From contig NZ_JAGGDJ010000004.1 of NCBI RefSeq assembly GCF_017652985.1, positions 124,001-188,000 of the forward strand: a DNA stretch of 64,000 nucleotides. Direction: 5' to 3'. This document shows positions 7,606 to 16,514 of the stretch, piece by piece. Numbering within the stretch: position 1 is the first letter of the stretch; every line of letters starts with the position of its first letter. This stretch comes from Paenibacillus artemisiicola. Its GTDB lineage: Bacteria; Bacillota; Bacilli; Paenibacillales; Paenibacillaceae. Position numbers and translations under genes: made by a program. The notes under the pieces are model-generated. The model was not told the origin of the DNA. It saw only the letters and a list, made by a program, of their open reading frames with translations, and ran no database searches.

Positions 7606-8413
7606 ACCCTTCTTGATTGCCGCTTCCCGGATGTCTGCCCAGCACGCGATTCAACAAGCCGCTCTCGTAGTGGATAAAGCCGCCGTCCTTCTCGCGCGGC
7701 CGCGCCAGCGCGATGGCGATGTCCTGCGAGATCGCGCCGTTCTCCACCAGCACGACGCGGTCGGCCAGCGCCACGGCTTCGCTCACGTCGTGGGTCACGA
7801 GCACGCCGGTGAACCGCCGCTCCAGCCACAACCGCTCGATGAGCTGCTGCATCTCGATGCGGGTCAACGCGTCGAGCGCGCCGAGCGGCTCGTCGAACAG
7901 CAGCAAGCTCGGATCGCTGACGAGCGCCCGTGCCAGCGCGACCCGCTGCCGCTGCCCGCCCGACAGCACGGACGGCCACTCCTTTGCCCGGTCGGCCAAG
8001 CCCACAAGCTCCAGCGCCTCCAGCGCCTGGCCGCGGTCACCGCCCTCCGCGCCGATTCGGACGTTGTCGAGCACCGTTTTCCACGGGAGCAGCCGGGCGT
8101 CCTGGAACATCACCCGCACGTCGGACCGCAACCCGGCCGCCTCCGACCCGCCGATGGCTACCGTGCCTTTCGACGCCTGCTCCAAGCCGGCCAACAAGCG
8201 AAGCAGCGTGCTTTTGCCGCAGCCGCTTCGTCCGACGACCGCCAAAAACTGCCCCGCCGGAACCGTCAGCTCCAGCTCCCGCAGCACGGTCAGATCGCCG
8301 AACCGGACGACCGCGTCCCGTACGTCGACCGTCAATCCCCGGGCCGGAGCTTCGTTCGCGGATGCCGCTTGCGGCGTCTGGATTATTTCCCTTGCCGATA
8401 ATGCGGATGCCAT
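7595..8413 (-). CDS. ssuB: Alkanesulfonate ABC importer ATPase SsuB
   Basis: 272-residue ATPase with Walker [10 protein letters not shown] (61-69), the signature LSGGQRQR and Walker [13 protein letters not shown], followed by the THDVSEAV switch region. It drives uptake of sulfonates with SsuC and SsuA. The start at 8413 has AGGAG 9 bases upstream and overlaps the ssuC end by 31 bases. A longer frame to 8449 lacks a site. The first 25 residues are an Ala-rich extension. Related taurine or nitrate ATPases look similar, but the SsuD neighbour fixes the assignment. Confidence 0.92.
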   Translation of the reverse strand: MASALSAREIIQTPQAASANEAPARGLTVDVRDAVVRFGDLTVLRELELTVPAGQFLAVVGRSGCGKSTLLRLLAGLEQASKGTVAIGGSEAAGLRSDVRVMFQDARLLPWKTVLDNVRIGAEGGDRGQALEALELVGLADRAKEWPSVLSGGQRQRVALARALVSDPSLLLFDEPLGALDALTRIEMQQLIERLWLERRFTGVLVTHDVSEAVALADRVVLVENGAISQDIAIALARPREKDGGFIHYESGLLNRVLGRHPGSGNQEGFAI

Positions 8414-9180
8414 TTCAGCCAACTCCTCTCCATGAGCTTCGCCACCCAATCCGACAGCTTGCCGAGCAGCGCGTAGATAACGATGCTAAGCACGACGACG
8501 TCCATTTGGAAGAACTCCCGCGCGTTCATCGCCATATAGCCGATGCCGCTGTTGGCCGAAATCGTCTCCGAGACGATCAGCGTGATCCACATGATGCCGA
8601 GCGCAAACCGAAGGCCGACCAGAATCGACGGCAGCGCGCCGGGGAAAATAATCGTCCGGAAGAGGGCGAATCCCCTCAGCCCGTACGTGCGGCCCATCTC
8701 GATCAAGCCCGTGTCGACGGACCGGATGCCGTGCAGCGTGTTCAAGTAGATCGGAAACGCGACCCCGAGCGCGACGAGAAAGATTTTGCCCTGCTCGCCG
8801 ATGCCGAACCACGCGATGATCAGCGGGATCAGCGACAAATGCGGAATCGTGCGAATCATTTGGATCGACGAGTCGGTCAGCTTCTCCGCGAGCGGCAGCA
8901 AGCCGTTCAGGATTGCCAGCGCGAAGCCGATGCCGCCGCCGATCGCGAAGCCGATGAGCGCCCGCTCCGTGCTGTCGCCGATATAGCGGAAGAGATCGCC
9001 GCTCCGAATCAGCTTGATGCCGGCTTCCACGACGGACGCGGGCGTCGGCAGGATCCGCTCCGAGATCCACCCCATGCTGCCGAACCATTGCCAGAGCGCG
9101 ACGATCAGAATCGGGATCAGCCATTCAAGTCCGATCGATAACGTGCCGGTTTTCCAGTTACGCGCGAATGGACGCTTCAT
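8383..9180 (-). CDS. ssuC: Alkanesulfonate ABC importer permease SsuC
   Basis: 265-residue inner-membrane permease with about six spans, and the EAA-type loop near [24 protein letters not shown]. It matches the SsuC/TauC family in length and pattern. AGGAGG precedes the ATG. It lies between ssuD (12 bases upstream) and ssuB (overlapping), and forms the channel of the sulfonate importer. Confidence 0.92.
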   Translation of the reverse strand: MKRPFARNWKTGTLSIGLEWLIPILIVALWQWFGSMGWISERILPTPASVVEAGIKLIRSGDLFRYIGDSTERALIGFAIGGGIGFALAILNGLLPLAEKLTDSSIQMIRTIPHLSLIPLIIAWFGIGEQGKIFLVALGVAFPIYLNTLHGIRSVDTGLIEMGRTYGLRGFALFRTIIFPGALPSILVGLRFALGIMWITLIVSETISANSGIGYMAMNAREFFQMDVVVLSIVIYALLGKLSDWVAKLMERSWLKWHPHYRQGK

Positions 9181-9192
9181 TCTTGTCTCCTC

Positions 9193-10338
9193 CTATCGGG
9201 CGGCCGCCCGCTCCGCGGGCTTGATCGCATTGGCGATGAGCTCGCCGAACGGGCTCGTCGAGGACGGGCCGCCCGCCGGCCGCACGCCGTTCAGCGGAAG
9301 CAGCGGGAAGACGAGATCGGCGAATTGGTACGCTTCTTCCAAGTGCGGATAGCCGGATAAAATAAACGTGTCGATCCCGAGGGCCGCATACTCCTTCATC
9401 AGGCCGGCCACCTCCTCGGGATTGCCGACGAGGGCCGTGCCGGCGCCGCCCCGGACGAGGCCGACGCCCGCCCACAGGTTCGGATAGATTTCGAGCTGGC
9501 TCCGGTCGCCGCCGTTCAGGTTCGACATCCGCTTCTGCCCTTCCGAATCGTAGCGCGCGAATACCTTCCGGGCCGCCGCGATCGCGGCGTCGTCGACCTT
9601 GCTGATCAGCCGGTCCGCTTCCCGCCATGCCGCTTCGGACGTCTCGCGGACGATGACGTGCAGCCGGATGCCGAACCGGACCGTCCTGCCCCGATCGGCC
9701 GCCATGCGGCGTACATGGTCGATCTTCTTCGCCACCTCTTGCGGCGGTTCGCCCCAAGTCAGATAGACGTCGATATGGTCCGCCGCCACCTCTTGGCCGG
9801 CCGGGGACGATCCTCCGAAATAGAGCGGCGGGTACGGCTTCTGCACCGGCGGGTAGAGCACTTTGCCGTCCTTCACCTTCAAGTGCTTGCCTTCGTAATC
9901 GACGTGCTCGCCGCTCAGCTCCCGGCGCCAAATATCGAGAAACTCGCTCGTCAGCTCGTAACGCTCGTCATGCGCGAGGAATACGCCCTCGCTCTCGAGC
10001 TCGACCGGGTCTCCTCCGGTGACGACGTTAACGAGCAGCCGCCCGTTCGAGAGGCGGTCGAACGTCGCCGCCATTCTTGCGGACAGCGTCGGCGACATCA
10101 GTCCCGGGCGCAGCGCGACCAGAAACTTCAGCCGCTCCGTCACCGGGATGAGCGAAGAAGCCGCAACCCACGCATCCTCGCACGAGGTTCCCGTCGGCAG
10201 CAGCACGCCGCCATAGCCGAGGCGGTCGGCCGCCTGCGCGATTTGCTGCATATAGGTAGCATCGACGACGCGCGCGCCTTCGGCGCTGCCCAGATAACGT
10301 CCGTCGCCATGCGTCGGTATAAACCAGAATACTTCCAT
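9193..10338 (-). CDS. ssuD: FMNH2-dependent alkanesulfonate monooxygenase SsuD
   Basis: 381-residue luciferase-like TIM-barrel flavin monooxygenase that splits C1 or longer alkanesulfonates into aldehyde and sulfite, giving sulfur for cysteine. The start [17 protein letters not shown] is the classical SsuD N-terminus. Also seen are [10 protein letters not shown], the SNGRLLVN strand and [14 protein letters not shown]. The ATG at 10338 is preferred over 10344 for spacing from AAGGG and for homology. It needs reduced FMN, which the reductase at 11793-12344 could supply. Confidence 0.95.
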   Translation of the reverse strand: MEVFWFIPTHGDGRYLGSAEGARVVDATYMQQIAQAADRLGYGGVLLPTGTSCEDAWVAASSLIPVTERLKFLVALRPGLMSPTLSARMAATFDRLSNGRLLVNVVTGGDPVELESEGVFLAHDERYELTSEFLDIWRRELSGEHVDYEGKHLKVKDGKVLYPPVQKPYPPLYFGGSSPAGQEVAADHIDVYLTWGEPPQEVAKKIDHVRRMAADRGRTVRFGIRLHVIVRETSEAAWREADRLISKVDDAAIAAARKVFARYDSEGQKRMSNLNGGDRSQLEIYPNLWAGVGLVRGGAGTALVGNPEEVAGLMKEYAALGIDTFILSGYPHLEEAYQFADLVFPLLPLNGVRPAGGPSSTSPFGELIANAIKPAERAAAR

Positions 10339-10409
10339 TGTCATACACCCTTCCGTTGTCGGATATTATGGCCCTGCGAGTCGATGCCGAATAACACGCG
10401 AGACCCGTT

Positions 10410-11444
10410 TTATTTTAACGTCGCGTCCTTCACCTGAATGGACTCCGGAATGAGCTTCAGGTTCAAGAACGTATCGGCGATCTTCTGTTGGGCGTCGATG
10501 ATGGCATCGTCGATCGGCAGCAGCCCGTAGCCTCTGCGCTTGGCCGCCAGCTCCAGCGAAGGCACGTCGATGCCGAGCTGCGGGGACAGCAGCGCCGCGA
10601 CATCCTTTTGATTCGCCTCGGCCCATTTGTCGATTTTGTCCAGCTCTTCCTTGAAGATATCGATGACCGGCCCGTTCGCTTCGGCGAACTTGCGGGACGC
10701 GAGATAGAACTCCACGTTCGACACGAGATCCTTGCCGTCGGTCAGCAGCTTGCCGTCCGTCGCGGTTTGCGCCGCCGCCAGGAACGGATCCCAAATCACC
10801 CACGCGTCCACGGTGCCGTTCTCGAAGGCGACCCTGGCGTCGCCCGGAGGCAGGAACACCGTCGTGATGTCGTTGTAGTCGACGCCCGCTTTCTCAAGCG
10901 CTTTGACGAGCAAATAGTGGACGTTGGAGCCTTTGTTGAGCGCGATCTTCTTGCCCTTCAGATCGGCAAGCGAGGCAATCTTCGAATCCTTCGGCACGAG
11001 GATGCCTTCGCTGTTGGGGCTTGCCGGCTCATGCGCCAGGTAGACAAGCGGCGCTTTGGCCGCCTGCGCGAAGATCGGCGGGGCTTCGCCGGTATGGCCG
11101 ATGTCGATGCTGCCGACGTTCAATGCCTCCAGCAGCTGCGGTCCTCCGGGAAACTCGGTCCACGTCACGTTGTAGCCTTCCGCTTCCAACCGTTTATCCA
11201 GCGTGCCTTTGGCTTTCAGAATATTAACGGTGCCGTACTTCTGGTAGCCGATGCGGATTTCTTTGCCGCCGGCGTCCCCCGAGGTTGGCTTGGCATTCGC
11301 GTCCGCGGCCGCGTTCTCCGATGGACCGGCATTCGCCGCGTGATTCGCGTTGTTCGAGCCGCAGCCGGCCAATACAAAGGTCATGCTAAGCAAAGCGATG
11401 AGGAACACGGATAAGTTGCGGTAAGCAGGAAATCGTCTCTTCAT
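10410..11444 (-). CDS. ssuA: Sulfonate-binding lipoprotein SsuA
   Basis: 344-residue periplasmic-type binding protein, tethered as a lipoprotein: signal peptide with lipobox LAGC (Cys 28), a low-complexity Asn/Ala linker, then the SsuA/TauA fold (IRIGYQKYGTVNILKAKGTL, GSIDIGHTGEAPPIFAQAA, DLKGKKIALNKGSNVHYLL). It delivers sulfonates to SsuBC. The ATG at 11444 follows GGGTGG. The longer frame to 11528 would translate the leader hairpin and is rejected. It is the first gene of ssuADCB. Confidence 0.93.
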   Translation of the reverse strand: MKRRFPAYRNLSVFLIALLSMTFVLAGCGSNNANHAANAGPSENAAADANAKPTSGDAGGKEIRIGYQKYGTVNILKAKGTLDKRLEAEGYNVTWTEFPGGPQLLEALNVGSIDIGHTGEAPPIFAQAAKAPLVYLAHEPASPNSEGILVPKDSKIASLADLKGKKIALNKGSNVHYLLVKALEKAGVDYNDITTVFLPPGDARVAFENGTVDAWVIWDPFLAAAQTATDGKLLTDGKDLVSNVEFYLASRKFAEANGPVIDIFKEELDKIDKWAEANQKDVAALLSPQLGIDVPSLELAAKRRGYGLLPIDDAIIDAQQKIADTFLNLKLIPESIQVKDATLK

Positions 11445-11483
11445 GATAACCACCCCGATCGAGTAATTCGGACAACGCAAAAA

Positions 11484-11542
11484 CCGGAAGTTTCCCTGTG
11501 CAAAGCTCCTTCGTAGGAGAATGAGCAAGAGGAAACTTCCGG
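11484..11542 (-). promoter_or_regulatory. Structured leader of the ssu operon, probable attenuator
   Basis: CCGGAAGTTTCC (11484-11495) and GGAAACTTCCGG (11531-11542) form a perfect 12-base stem enclosing a smaller CTCC/GGAG hairpin. On the minus strand the stem is followed directly by TTTTTG, as in an intrinsic terminator, yet it lies between promoter and first gene. This arrangement suggests sulfur-responsive attenuation. It does not match the SAM-I or T-box consensus I know. Confidence 0.6.
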
Positions 11543-11575
11543 CGGTCCGGTAAGTTCATGGAATCTGATGGATTT

Positions 11576-11604
11576 ATCATAAATTGATTATTCCTATAAG
11601 TCAA
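11576..11604 (-). promoter_or_regulatory. Promoter of the ssu operon
   Basis: On the minus strand TTGACT (11604-11599) and TATGAT (11581-11576) are separated by exactly 17 bases in an AT-rich stretch. Transcription would start near 11570 and give an approximately 125-base leader containing the hairpin at 11484-11542. Confidence 0.75.
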
Positions 11605-11792
11605 CTATGAATTAAAACATTCTCGCGTTCCTCGGCTTCCTATCGCCACCCGAACCTGATCACCGCCATCGTTTTCATTCAAATCGTCAGCTCATTTTCC
11701 GACTATCCGAAGGGCATGAAACTCGGAGGGTCGACCTTGAACAAGCCTGCAACAAGGTTCCAGTTCCGGATACGTTCGCCCGTCGTCCCCCG

Positions 11793-12344
11793 TTACGTCA
11801 CTGCCTGCAGCAGCGCTCCCGCGAGGCCGCGAAGCGACGTTAACGTACCCGCGTCCGTCACGCTGCCGTCAGCCCCCAGCTTCCTGCTCGCGAACGGGAC
11901 GGCGAGAATCGCGTTGTCCGGAATCGTCGCGCTCATCATCTTAAGCGTCTGCACTAACGAGCCTAGCGCCGTCGCGCCGCCTTCGGGATGCGGGGATACG
12001 CTGATAACCGCCGTCGGCATCGCCATAAACTCACCCGAGGAGACGACCCAATCGAGCGCGTTTTTGAGCGAGCCCGGCACGCCGCGCGCGTATTCCGGCG
12101 TACAAATGACGACCGCGTCCGCCGAACGCAGCGTTTGCCGCCATTCCGCCACCGCTTCGGGCGGTTCGGCATCGTCCGGGTCCAGGTCGGGATTGAACGC
12201 CGGCAGGCTCGCCACCCCCTCGTACGTCCGAAATGCAGCGCCCGCAGGCAGCATCCCCTCCACGGACGCGAGAATCCGTGAATTCGCCGATAGGCTGCGA
12301 AGGCTTCCGGATATTCCCACTACGATCAGAGGCCGCTGATTCAT
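11793..12344 (-). CDS. NADPH-dependent FMN reductase (SsuE-like)
   Basis: 183-residue flavodoxin-fold reductase with the phosphate-binding GISGSLRSLSANSRIL at the N-terminus and TPEYARGVPGSLKNALDWV, the family motif. It could supply FMNH2 to SsuD encoded next door, although it is transcribed separately. The ATG at 12344 is preferred. An in-frame TTG at 12377 would lie within the promoter -10. Related proteins are azo- or chromate reductases, so the SsuE role is an inference from location. Confidence 0.85.
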   Translation of the reverse strand: MNQRPLIVVGISGSLRSLSANSRILASVEGMLPAGAAFRTYEGVASLPAFNPDLDPDDAEPPEAVAEWRQTLRSADAVVICTPEYARGVPGSLKNALDWVVSSGEFMAMPTAVISVSPHPEGGATALGSLVQTLKMMSATIPDNAILAVPFASRKLGADGSVTDAGTLTSLRGLAGALLQAVT

Positions 12345-12376
12345 ATCGTTCACCAACTCTTCCATTTGATCTCGCA

Positions 12377-12408
12377 AGTATACCCCCTGACGCCAATGTC
12401 AGGGTCAA
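12377..12408 (-). promoter_or_regulatory. MerR-type stretched promoter of the FMN reductase gene
   Basis: On the minus strand TTGACC (12408-12403) and TATACT (12382-12377) are 20 bases apart. The spacer holds the dyad CCCTGAC-gccaat-GTCAGGG (12385-12404). Long spacers with a centred dyad are the hallmark of promoters activated by MerR-family proteins, so induction by a MerR regulator is likely. Confidence 0.65.
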
Positions 12409-12436
12409 TAGGTCCACATCGGCAACCGGCCGCCGA

Positions 12437-13492
12437 TCAGCCTAAATTAGCTAACACCGAAATGGAATCACGATTGCACCAGCTTGGTCCATCCTTGAAG
12501 AGCAGGGCGTATTCCAATGCGGTCACGTTTTCAAAAACCCGGTCCGTTAGCTCGTCCCAGCCTCCTTTCGGATGACGGATCGTTGCCCGGACCTCCGGGT
12601 CGGCTCCGCGGTCCAACAGGAATCGCGTCCGTATATCCGTCGGCGATAGGACGGCCGCCACGGCATGAAACAACGGCGTATGTCCCCCATAGCCATCGGT
12701 GTCGACAGCCGCGCGCGCGTTGATGTCCGCGCCATGGTCGAGCAGCCAATTCGCGATGTCGAACTCGTCGTATTCCAACGCTAGATGAAGCAGGGTCGTT
12801 CCTTCAATGGGCGTCAGGGCCATTGCCATATCGAAGCCCGACTCCGGACGATAGATGTCTTCCGATTGAAAGCGCCGCCGAACAAGATCCGGATCGCAGC
12901 GCACGTGTTCTTCCAGCAAATCGATGCGTCCGCGATGAAACGCCATCAATGGCGTGTCCTCGAGCGGCACGCCGGCGTTGAAGAGCACTTCGAGACAGGC
13001 GTGTTTATGGCGAGGATTCCGGGCATACGCGCCCAATATGAACCCGAGCGGAGAGTGAAGACGTCCCTGGCTTGTCCGATGCCGAACGTCGGGATCCGCG
13101 CCGAGATCGATCATCAATCGGATGCCGTCCGGGTTCAACGCTTCGCAAGCCGCTAAGATCACCGGTCCGTAATCGATGGCCGTATCGGAATACAAGCCGT
13201 TCGGATCGGCTCCTTGCTCGACGAGGTATTCGGCTGCCTCGCGATGAGCGCGCATCGAAGCGCGGGATAGCGCTTGCTGAACGTCTCTTGGACCGTAGGG
13301 CATAAGCATCTTGACCATGTCCAGATCGTTGCCCTGCGCCGCCAAGCTGAGCGCTGCCCCTCCGTCCACGCCAGGCAAAGACGCATGCAACAATTCCGGA
13401 CGCTGCGCAAGGATGGACCGGACGGCTCCGGTATCCCGCTTGCGAATCCCTTCGATCAATCGATCCTTCGGCTCCCGCGCGTCGATCTCCAT
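12437..13492 (-). CDS. Ankyrin-repeat protein
   Basis: 351-residue cytoplasmic protein made of about seven ankyrin repeats; LVEQGADPN, MIDLGADPDVR, LLDHGADINAR and FLLDRGADPEVR mark successive units, with less regular ones between. No signal peptide or catalytic domain is seen, so it probably binds another protein. AAGGAG precedes the ATG at good distance. It lies alone between the flavin reductase and Gfo/Idh genes. No partner is apparent in the neighbourhood. Confidence 0.85.
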   Translation of the reverse strand: MEIDAREPKDRLIEGIRKRDTGAVRSILAQRPELLHASLPGVDGGAALSLAAQGNDLDMVKMLMPYGPRDVQQALSRASMRAHREAAEYLVEQGADPNGLYSDTAIDYGPVILAACEALNPDGIRLMIDLGADPDVRHRTSQGRLHSPLGFILGAYARNPRHKHACLEVLFNAGVPLEDTPLMAFHRGRIDLLEEHVRCDPDLVRRRFQSEDIYRPESGFDMAMALTPIEGTTLLHLALEYDEFDIANWLLDHGADINARAAVDTDGYGGHTPLFHAVAAVLSPTDIRTRFLLDRGADPEVRATIRHPKGGWDELTDRVFENVTALEYALLFKDGPSWCNRDSISVLANLG

Positions 13493-13612
13493 GATTTCAC
13501 TCCTTCATGAATCGCGAATGATAGATTTCTTCGCGAGAAGAACGCGGAATCCCTTTATCTCCCCGGTCAACCCGCGATTCTGCTCCTAATTCCCGATTCT
13601 GCCTCATTGGCG

Positions 13613-13656
13613 TAAAAAAGGACGATAAGCGAGTCAGGCCTCCGCTCATCGTCCTT
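13613..13656 (-). terminator. Terminator of the Gfo/Idh gene
   Basis: AAGGACGAT-a-AGCG and CGCT-c-ATCGTCCTT pair. On the minus strand the stem is followed by a T run (13619-13613). It lies 25 bases after the oxidoreductase stop. Confidence 0.8.
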
Positions 13657-13680
13657 CCCTCTAGCCTGCCATTCGACCGA

Positions 13681-14676
13681 TCACCCTTCGCTCGGATACC
13701 GAAGTCCCCATGGCTCCCGGACCCGGTCCAGCGTCTCCATGATGCGCACCGTCTCGTCGACGGTCAAGACTTCGCTCTCCTTGCGGCCCGCGCGCAGACA
13801 TTCCATCGCTTCGATCGCCTGGTAGAAATGGCCGGACGGCTCGAGCTCTTGCTTGAAGGCTACCGGCTCCTCCCCGTTCACGTACAGCGTCGCGGCCTTG
13901 GCGAACAAGAAGCCCGGCACTTCGATCCGCCCTTTCGTGCCGTAGATGACGGCCTCGTTGGTCATGAATAGACGGATCGAGCCGTGCAGGGAAGCGGTGC
14001 GGCCGCCGTCGTATTCGAACAACAGCGAGAATTGCTCGTCCACGCCCGTCTCGCCGATCACCACGGAGCTCGCGATCTTGGAAGGCTGCTCCCCGCCGTA
14101 GATCATCGACGCGAACGATACCGGGTAAATACCGGCGTCAAGCAGCGTGCCGCCGCCCTTTTCCTTGTTCAGCAGCCGGCCTTCGGGATGCCAGCCCGCA
14201 TCGAAGCCGAATTCGGCCTTCACGATGCGCACCTCGCCGATCGCGCCGCTGTCCAGCCATTCCCGCACCTTGACGATCGCGGGCAAGTACCGCGTCCACA
14301 TCGCTTCCATGACGAACAGGCCCTTCTCGCGGGCCAGGTCCGCGATCTCCCGCGCCTCGGCCGCGTTGATCGTGAAGGGCTTCTCGCAGAGCACGGACTT
14401 GCCGCCGCGCAAGAGCGTCAGCGCGTTCTCCTTGTGGATCGGATGCAGCGTGCCGATGTAGACGATCTCGACGTCCGGATCGGCCGCGAGCTCCTCGCAG
14501 CTGCCGTAAGCGCGCGGGATGCCGAATTTCCCGGCGAATGCCTGCGCCTTGTCGAGCGAACGTCCCGCGACGGCGACGAGCTCCGCGCCCGGCGCGTGCG
14601 GCAGCTCCGTCGCAAAGTTGTCCGAGATGCCTCCCGGTCCCATAATGCCCCATTTCACAATGCGTTGTTCCGCCAT
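13681..14676 (-). CDS. Gfo/Idh/MocA-family NAD(P)-dependent oxidoreductase
   Basis: 331-residue sugar or polyol dehydrogenase-type protein: an N-terminal Rossmann fold (WGIMGPGGISDNFA, VAVAGRSLDKA), the CEKPFT motif with the catalytic Lys at about 99, and the C-terminal GGGTLLDAGIYPVSFAS block. The substrate is probably a sugar or sugar-dimer. The closest named members include trans-dihydrodiol dehydrogenase-like and glucose-fructose oxidoreductase-like enzymes. GGAG lies 8 bases before the ATG at 14676. It follows the GH43 gene in the same direction after a 245-base gap, so a role in the same sugar route is plausible. Confidence 0.88.
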   Translation of the reverse strand: MAEQRIVKWGIMGPGGISDNFATELPHAPGAELVAVAGRSLDKAQAFAGKFGIPRAYGSCEELAADPDVEIVYIGTLHPIHKENALTLLRGGKSVLCEKPFTINAAEAREIADLAREKGLFVMEAMWTRYLPAIVKVREWLDSGAIGEVRIVKAEFGFDAGWHPEGRLLNKEKGGGTLLDAGIYPVSFASMIYGGEQPSKIASSVVIGETGVDEQFSLLFEYDGGRTASLHGSIRLFMTNEAVIYGTKGRIEVPGFLFAKAATLYVNGEEPVAFKQELEPSGHFYQAIEAMECLRAGRKESEVLTVDETVRIMETLDRVREPWGLRYPSEG

Positions 14677-14880
14677 GATCAAGTCTCCTTTACCTCTCGG
14701 ATAACTCTACCTTAACCCATCTGGAGGCGCTTGCAAAGACCGCTTGGCCGATATTGCCAGAATTCTTGTCCGTGTCCGTTAACGCCATGCAGGCAGGTCC
14801 GGCGGAAGCCCGAGCAACGACGGCCCTAACCAACCCTATGCGTTCTTTTCCTCTTTCTCTGAGCCGAAGCGAAACCAAAC

Positions 14881-14902
14881 GCTCCGTCCTGGAGGACGGA
14901 GC
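14881..14902 (-). terminator. Hairpin after the GH43 gene, weak terminator
   Basis: GCTCCGTCC-tgga-GGACGGAGC is a perfect 9-base stem located 20 bases after the GH43 stop on the minus strand. The T tail (GTTTGGTTT) is poor. It may end or attenuate the transporter-GH43 transcript before the oxidoreductase gene. The rest of 14703-14880 holds nothing I can support. Confidence 0.5.
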
Positions 14903-14921
14903 TCGTTTATCGGTCGCGAAT

Positions 14922-16445
14922 TTACGGCCGCGTCTCCGTCTCATAACCCAACCAATCGAAATACGCCGGCGTTACCGAGCGCGTGCCGCTGCCCGTCGCA
15001 TACATGGCGATGAACACGCCCGTGAAACCGCCCGCTACTTCCGTGGCCAGCATGCTGCATTCCCCTTGACCGAACCGGACGGGAGCTCTGTCCTCGTTTT
15101 CTGCGAAGCCGAAGCGATACGCGTTTGTATCGGCATGGACGCTCAATACGATCGAGTCGGCCGGCCATGGCATCTCGTGCTCCACCTTCCACAGCGTGCC
15201 GAGCCTTCTGCGGAAGAGGAGCTTGCGCGCTCCCGCCTGCCGCGCGACCGCGATTTCGTAGTGGAAGCGCTCGTTCATATACACGACGAGTCCCGCTTCT
15301 TCGCCGTCCCGCTCGGGCGCAAAGGTTAAGCGCGCGCTTGCCCGAAACGAAAAGTGCTGCTGTCTGCGCCCGACGAAGGCCGCGACGCCCGTGTCGTTCA
15401 ACGTCGCCTCCGAGCCGAAGAGCGTTAGGCATCCCGGCTTCGCGGTAAGCGACCAATTCCGCGGATCCGGCGAACGCAGGAAATTCCAACAAGGGGCAAG
15501 CGCCGCCCGATCGAAGCCTTCCGTTGTCGTCCCCTCCGTCTTCGGCCGCAACGGGAGATTGCCCGCCGGCATCGTCTCTCCGATCGTTCCGTCGTCGCCG
15601 ATGACGGGCCATCCCTCTTCCGTCCACGTCACGGGAGCCAAGAACGTCTCCCGGCCCAGATGATGGCGAGCGGGATAACCGGCGGGACGGATACCCAGGA
15701 ACACGGCCCACCAGCTGCCATCCGGTCCCTGAACGAGGTCGGCGTGGCCCGTGGCATGAATCGGCTTCAAGCGGCTGCGATGGGTCAGGATCGGATTATG
15801 CGGACAAGCGACGAAGGGACCGTCCGGCCTCGCGCTTCTCGCAACGGTCACCATGTGCCCGTACTCCGTGCCGCCTTCCGAGAGCATGAGATAGTACCAA
15901 TCGCCGATGCGATAGAGATGCGGGGCCTCGGGATATTGACCGCCGGTTCCCTGCCAAAGCAAGCTGACGCCGGATAATCGCTTCCCCGTCCGGATATCGA
16001 TTCGGCTCTGATAAGCGCCTTGCCCCTTCGCGTCATGGGACGTCGTATAGTACACGGAACCGTCCTCGTCGAAGAACAGGTCGGGATCGATGCCCGGCTG
16101 ATCCACGAAGATCGGATCCGACCACTCGCCTCTCGGGTCATCCGCGCAGACGTAGAAATTCCCCCCGCCGGACACGTTGGTCGTGGTCATGTAGAACAAG
16201 CCGTTCCGATACCGGATCGTCGGCGCATAGATGCCGCCGGAGCTTCCGGCCCGGCTTAAATCCAGCTGTCCCTCCCGCGTCAAGACATGCCCGATTTGCT
16301 CCCAATGCACCAGATCCTTGCTGTGGAATAAGGGCACGCCCGGGAAATATTCAAACGAGCTGGTCACCAGATAATAGTCTTCGCCGACGCGGCAAACGCT
16401 GGGATCCGGGTGGAATCCGCTGATAACGGGATTGTGATAATGCAT
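14922..16445 (-). CDS. Glycoside hydrolase family 43 (beta-xylosidase / arabinofuranosidase type)
   Basis: 507-residue enzyme without signal peptide, so it acts on imported oligosaccharides. The five-blade propeller starts at HPDPS (base Asp 14), with the second acid Asp 120 (PGIDPDLFF) and the proton donor Glu 173 (GQYPEAPHLYRIGDWYYL). A beta-sandwich domain fills about 320-507. This layout fits family 43 enzymes of the xylosidase group (XynB type). Ribosome site TAGGAG precedes the ATG. It is last in a probable operon with the permeases and binding protein. Confidence 0.92.
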   Translation of the reverse strand: MHYHNPVISGFHPDPSVCRVGEDYYLVTSSFEYFPGVPLFHSKDLVHWEQIGHVLTREGQLDLSRAGSSGGIYAPTIRYRNGLFYMTTTNVSGGGNFYVCADDPRGEWSDPIFVDQPGIDPDLFFDEDGSVYYTTSHDAKGQGAYQSRIDIRTGKRLSGVSLLWQGTGGQYPEAPHLYRIGDWYYLMLSEGGTEYGHMVTVARSARPDGPFVACPHNPILTHRSRLKPIHATGHADLVQGPDGSWWAVFLGIRPAGYPARHHLGRETFLAPVTWTEEGWPVIGDDGTIGETMPAGNLPLRPKTEGTTTEGFDRAALAPCWNFLRSPDPRNWSLTAKPGCLTLFGSEATLNDTGVAAFVGRRQQHFSFRASARLTFAPERDGEEAGLVVYMNERFHYEIAVARQAGARKLLFRRRLGTLWKVEHEMPWPADSIVLSVHADTNAYRFGFAENEDRAPVRFGQGECSMLATEVAGGFTGVFIAMYATGSGTRSVTPAYFDWLGYETETRP

Positions 16446-16514
16446 GCGATGATCGCTCTCCTACTCGATTTAGTCCTGACTCCGGCGCCGCGGTCCGGTA
16501 CTTCTCGTGACGGC

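Noticed and set aside
7930..9141. 403-codon + strand frame over ssuB and ssuC
   Set aside because: Pro/Arg-rich antisense artefact of GC-rich codons; both minus-strand genes are certain.
11400..11460. T-box-like GGGTGG before ssuA
   Set aside because: It is the ribosome site region; no T-box specifier or GGGTGGNACCGCG sequence is present.
14690..14944. 84-codon minus frame between GH43 and Gfo/Idh genes
   Set aside because: Arg-rich start overlapping the GH43 end, no ribosome site; it runs through the hairpin at 14881.
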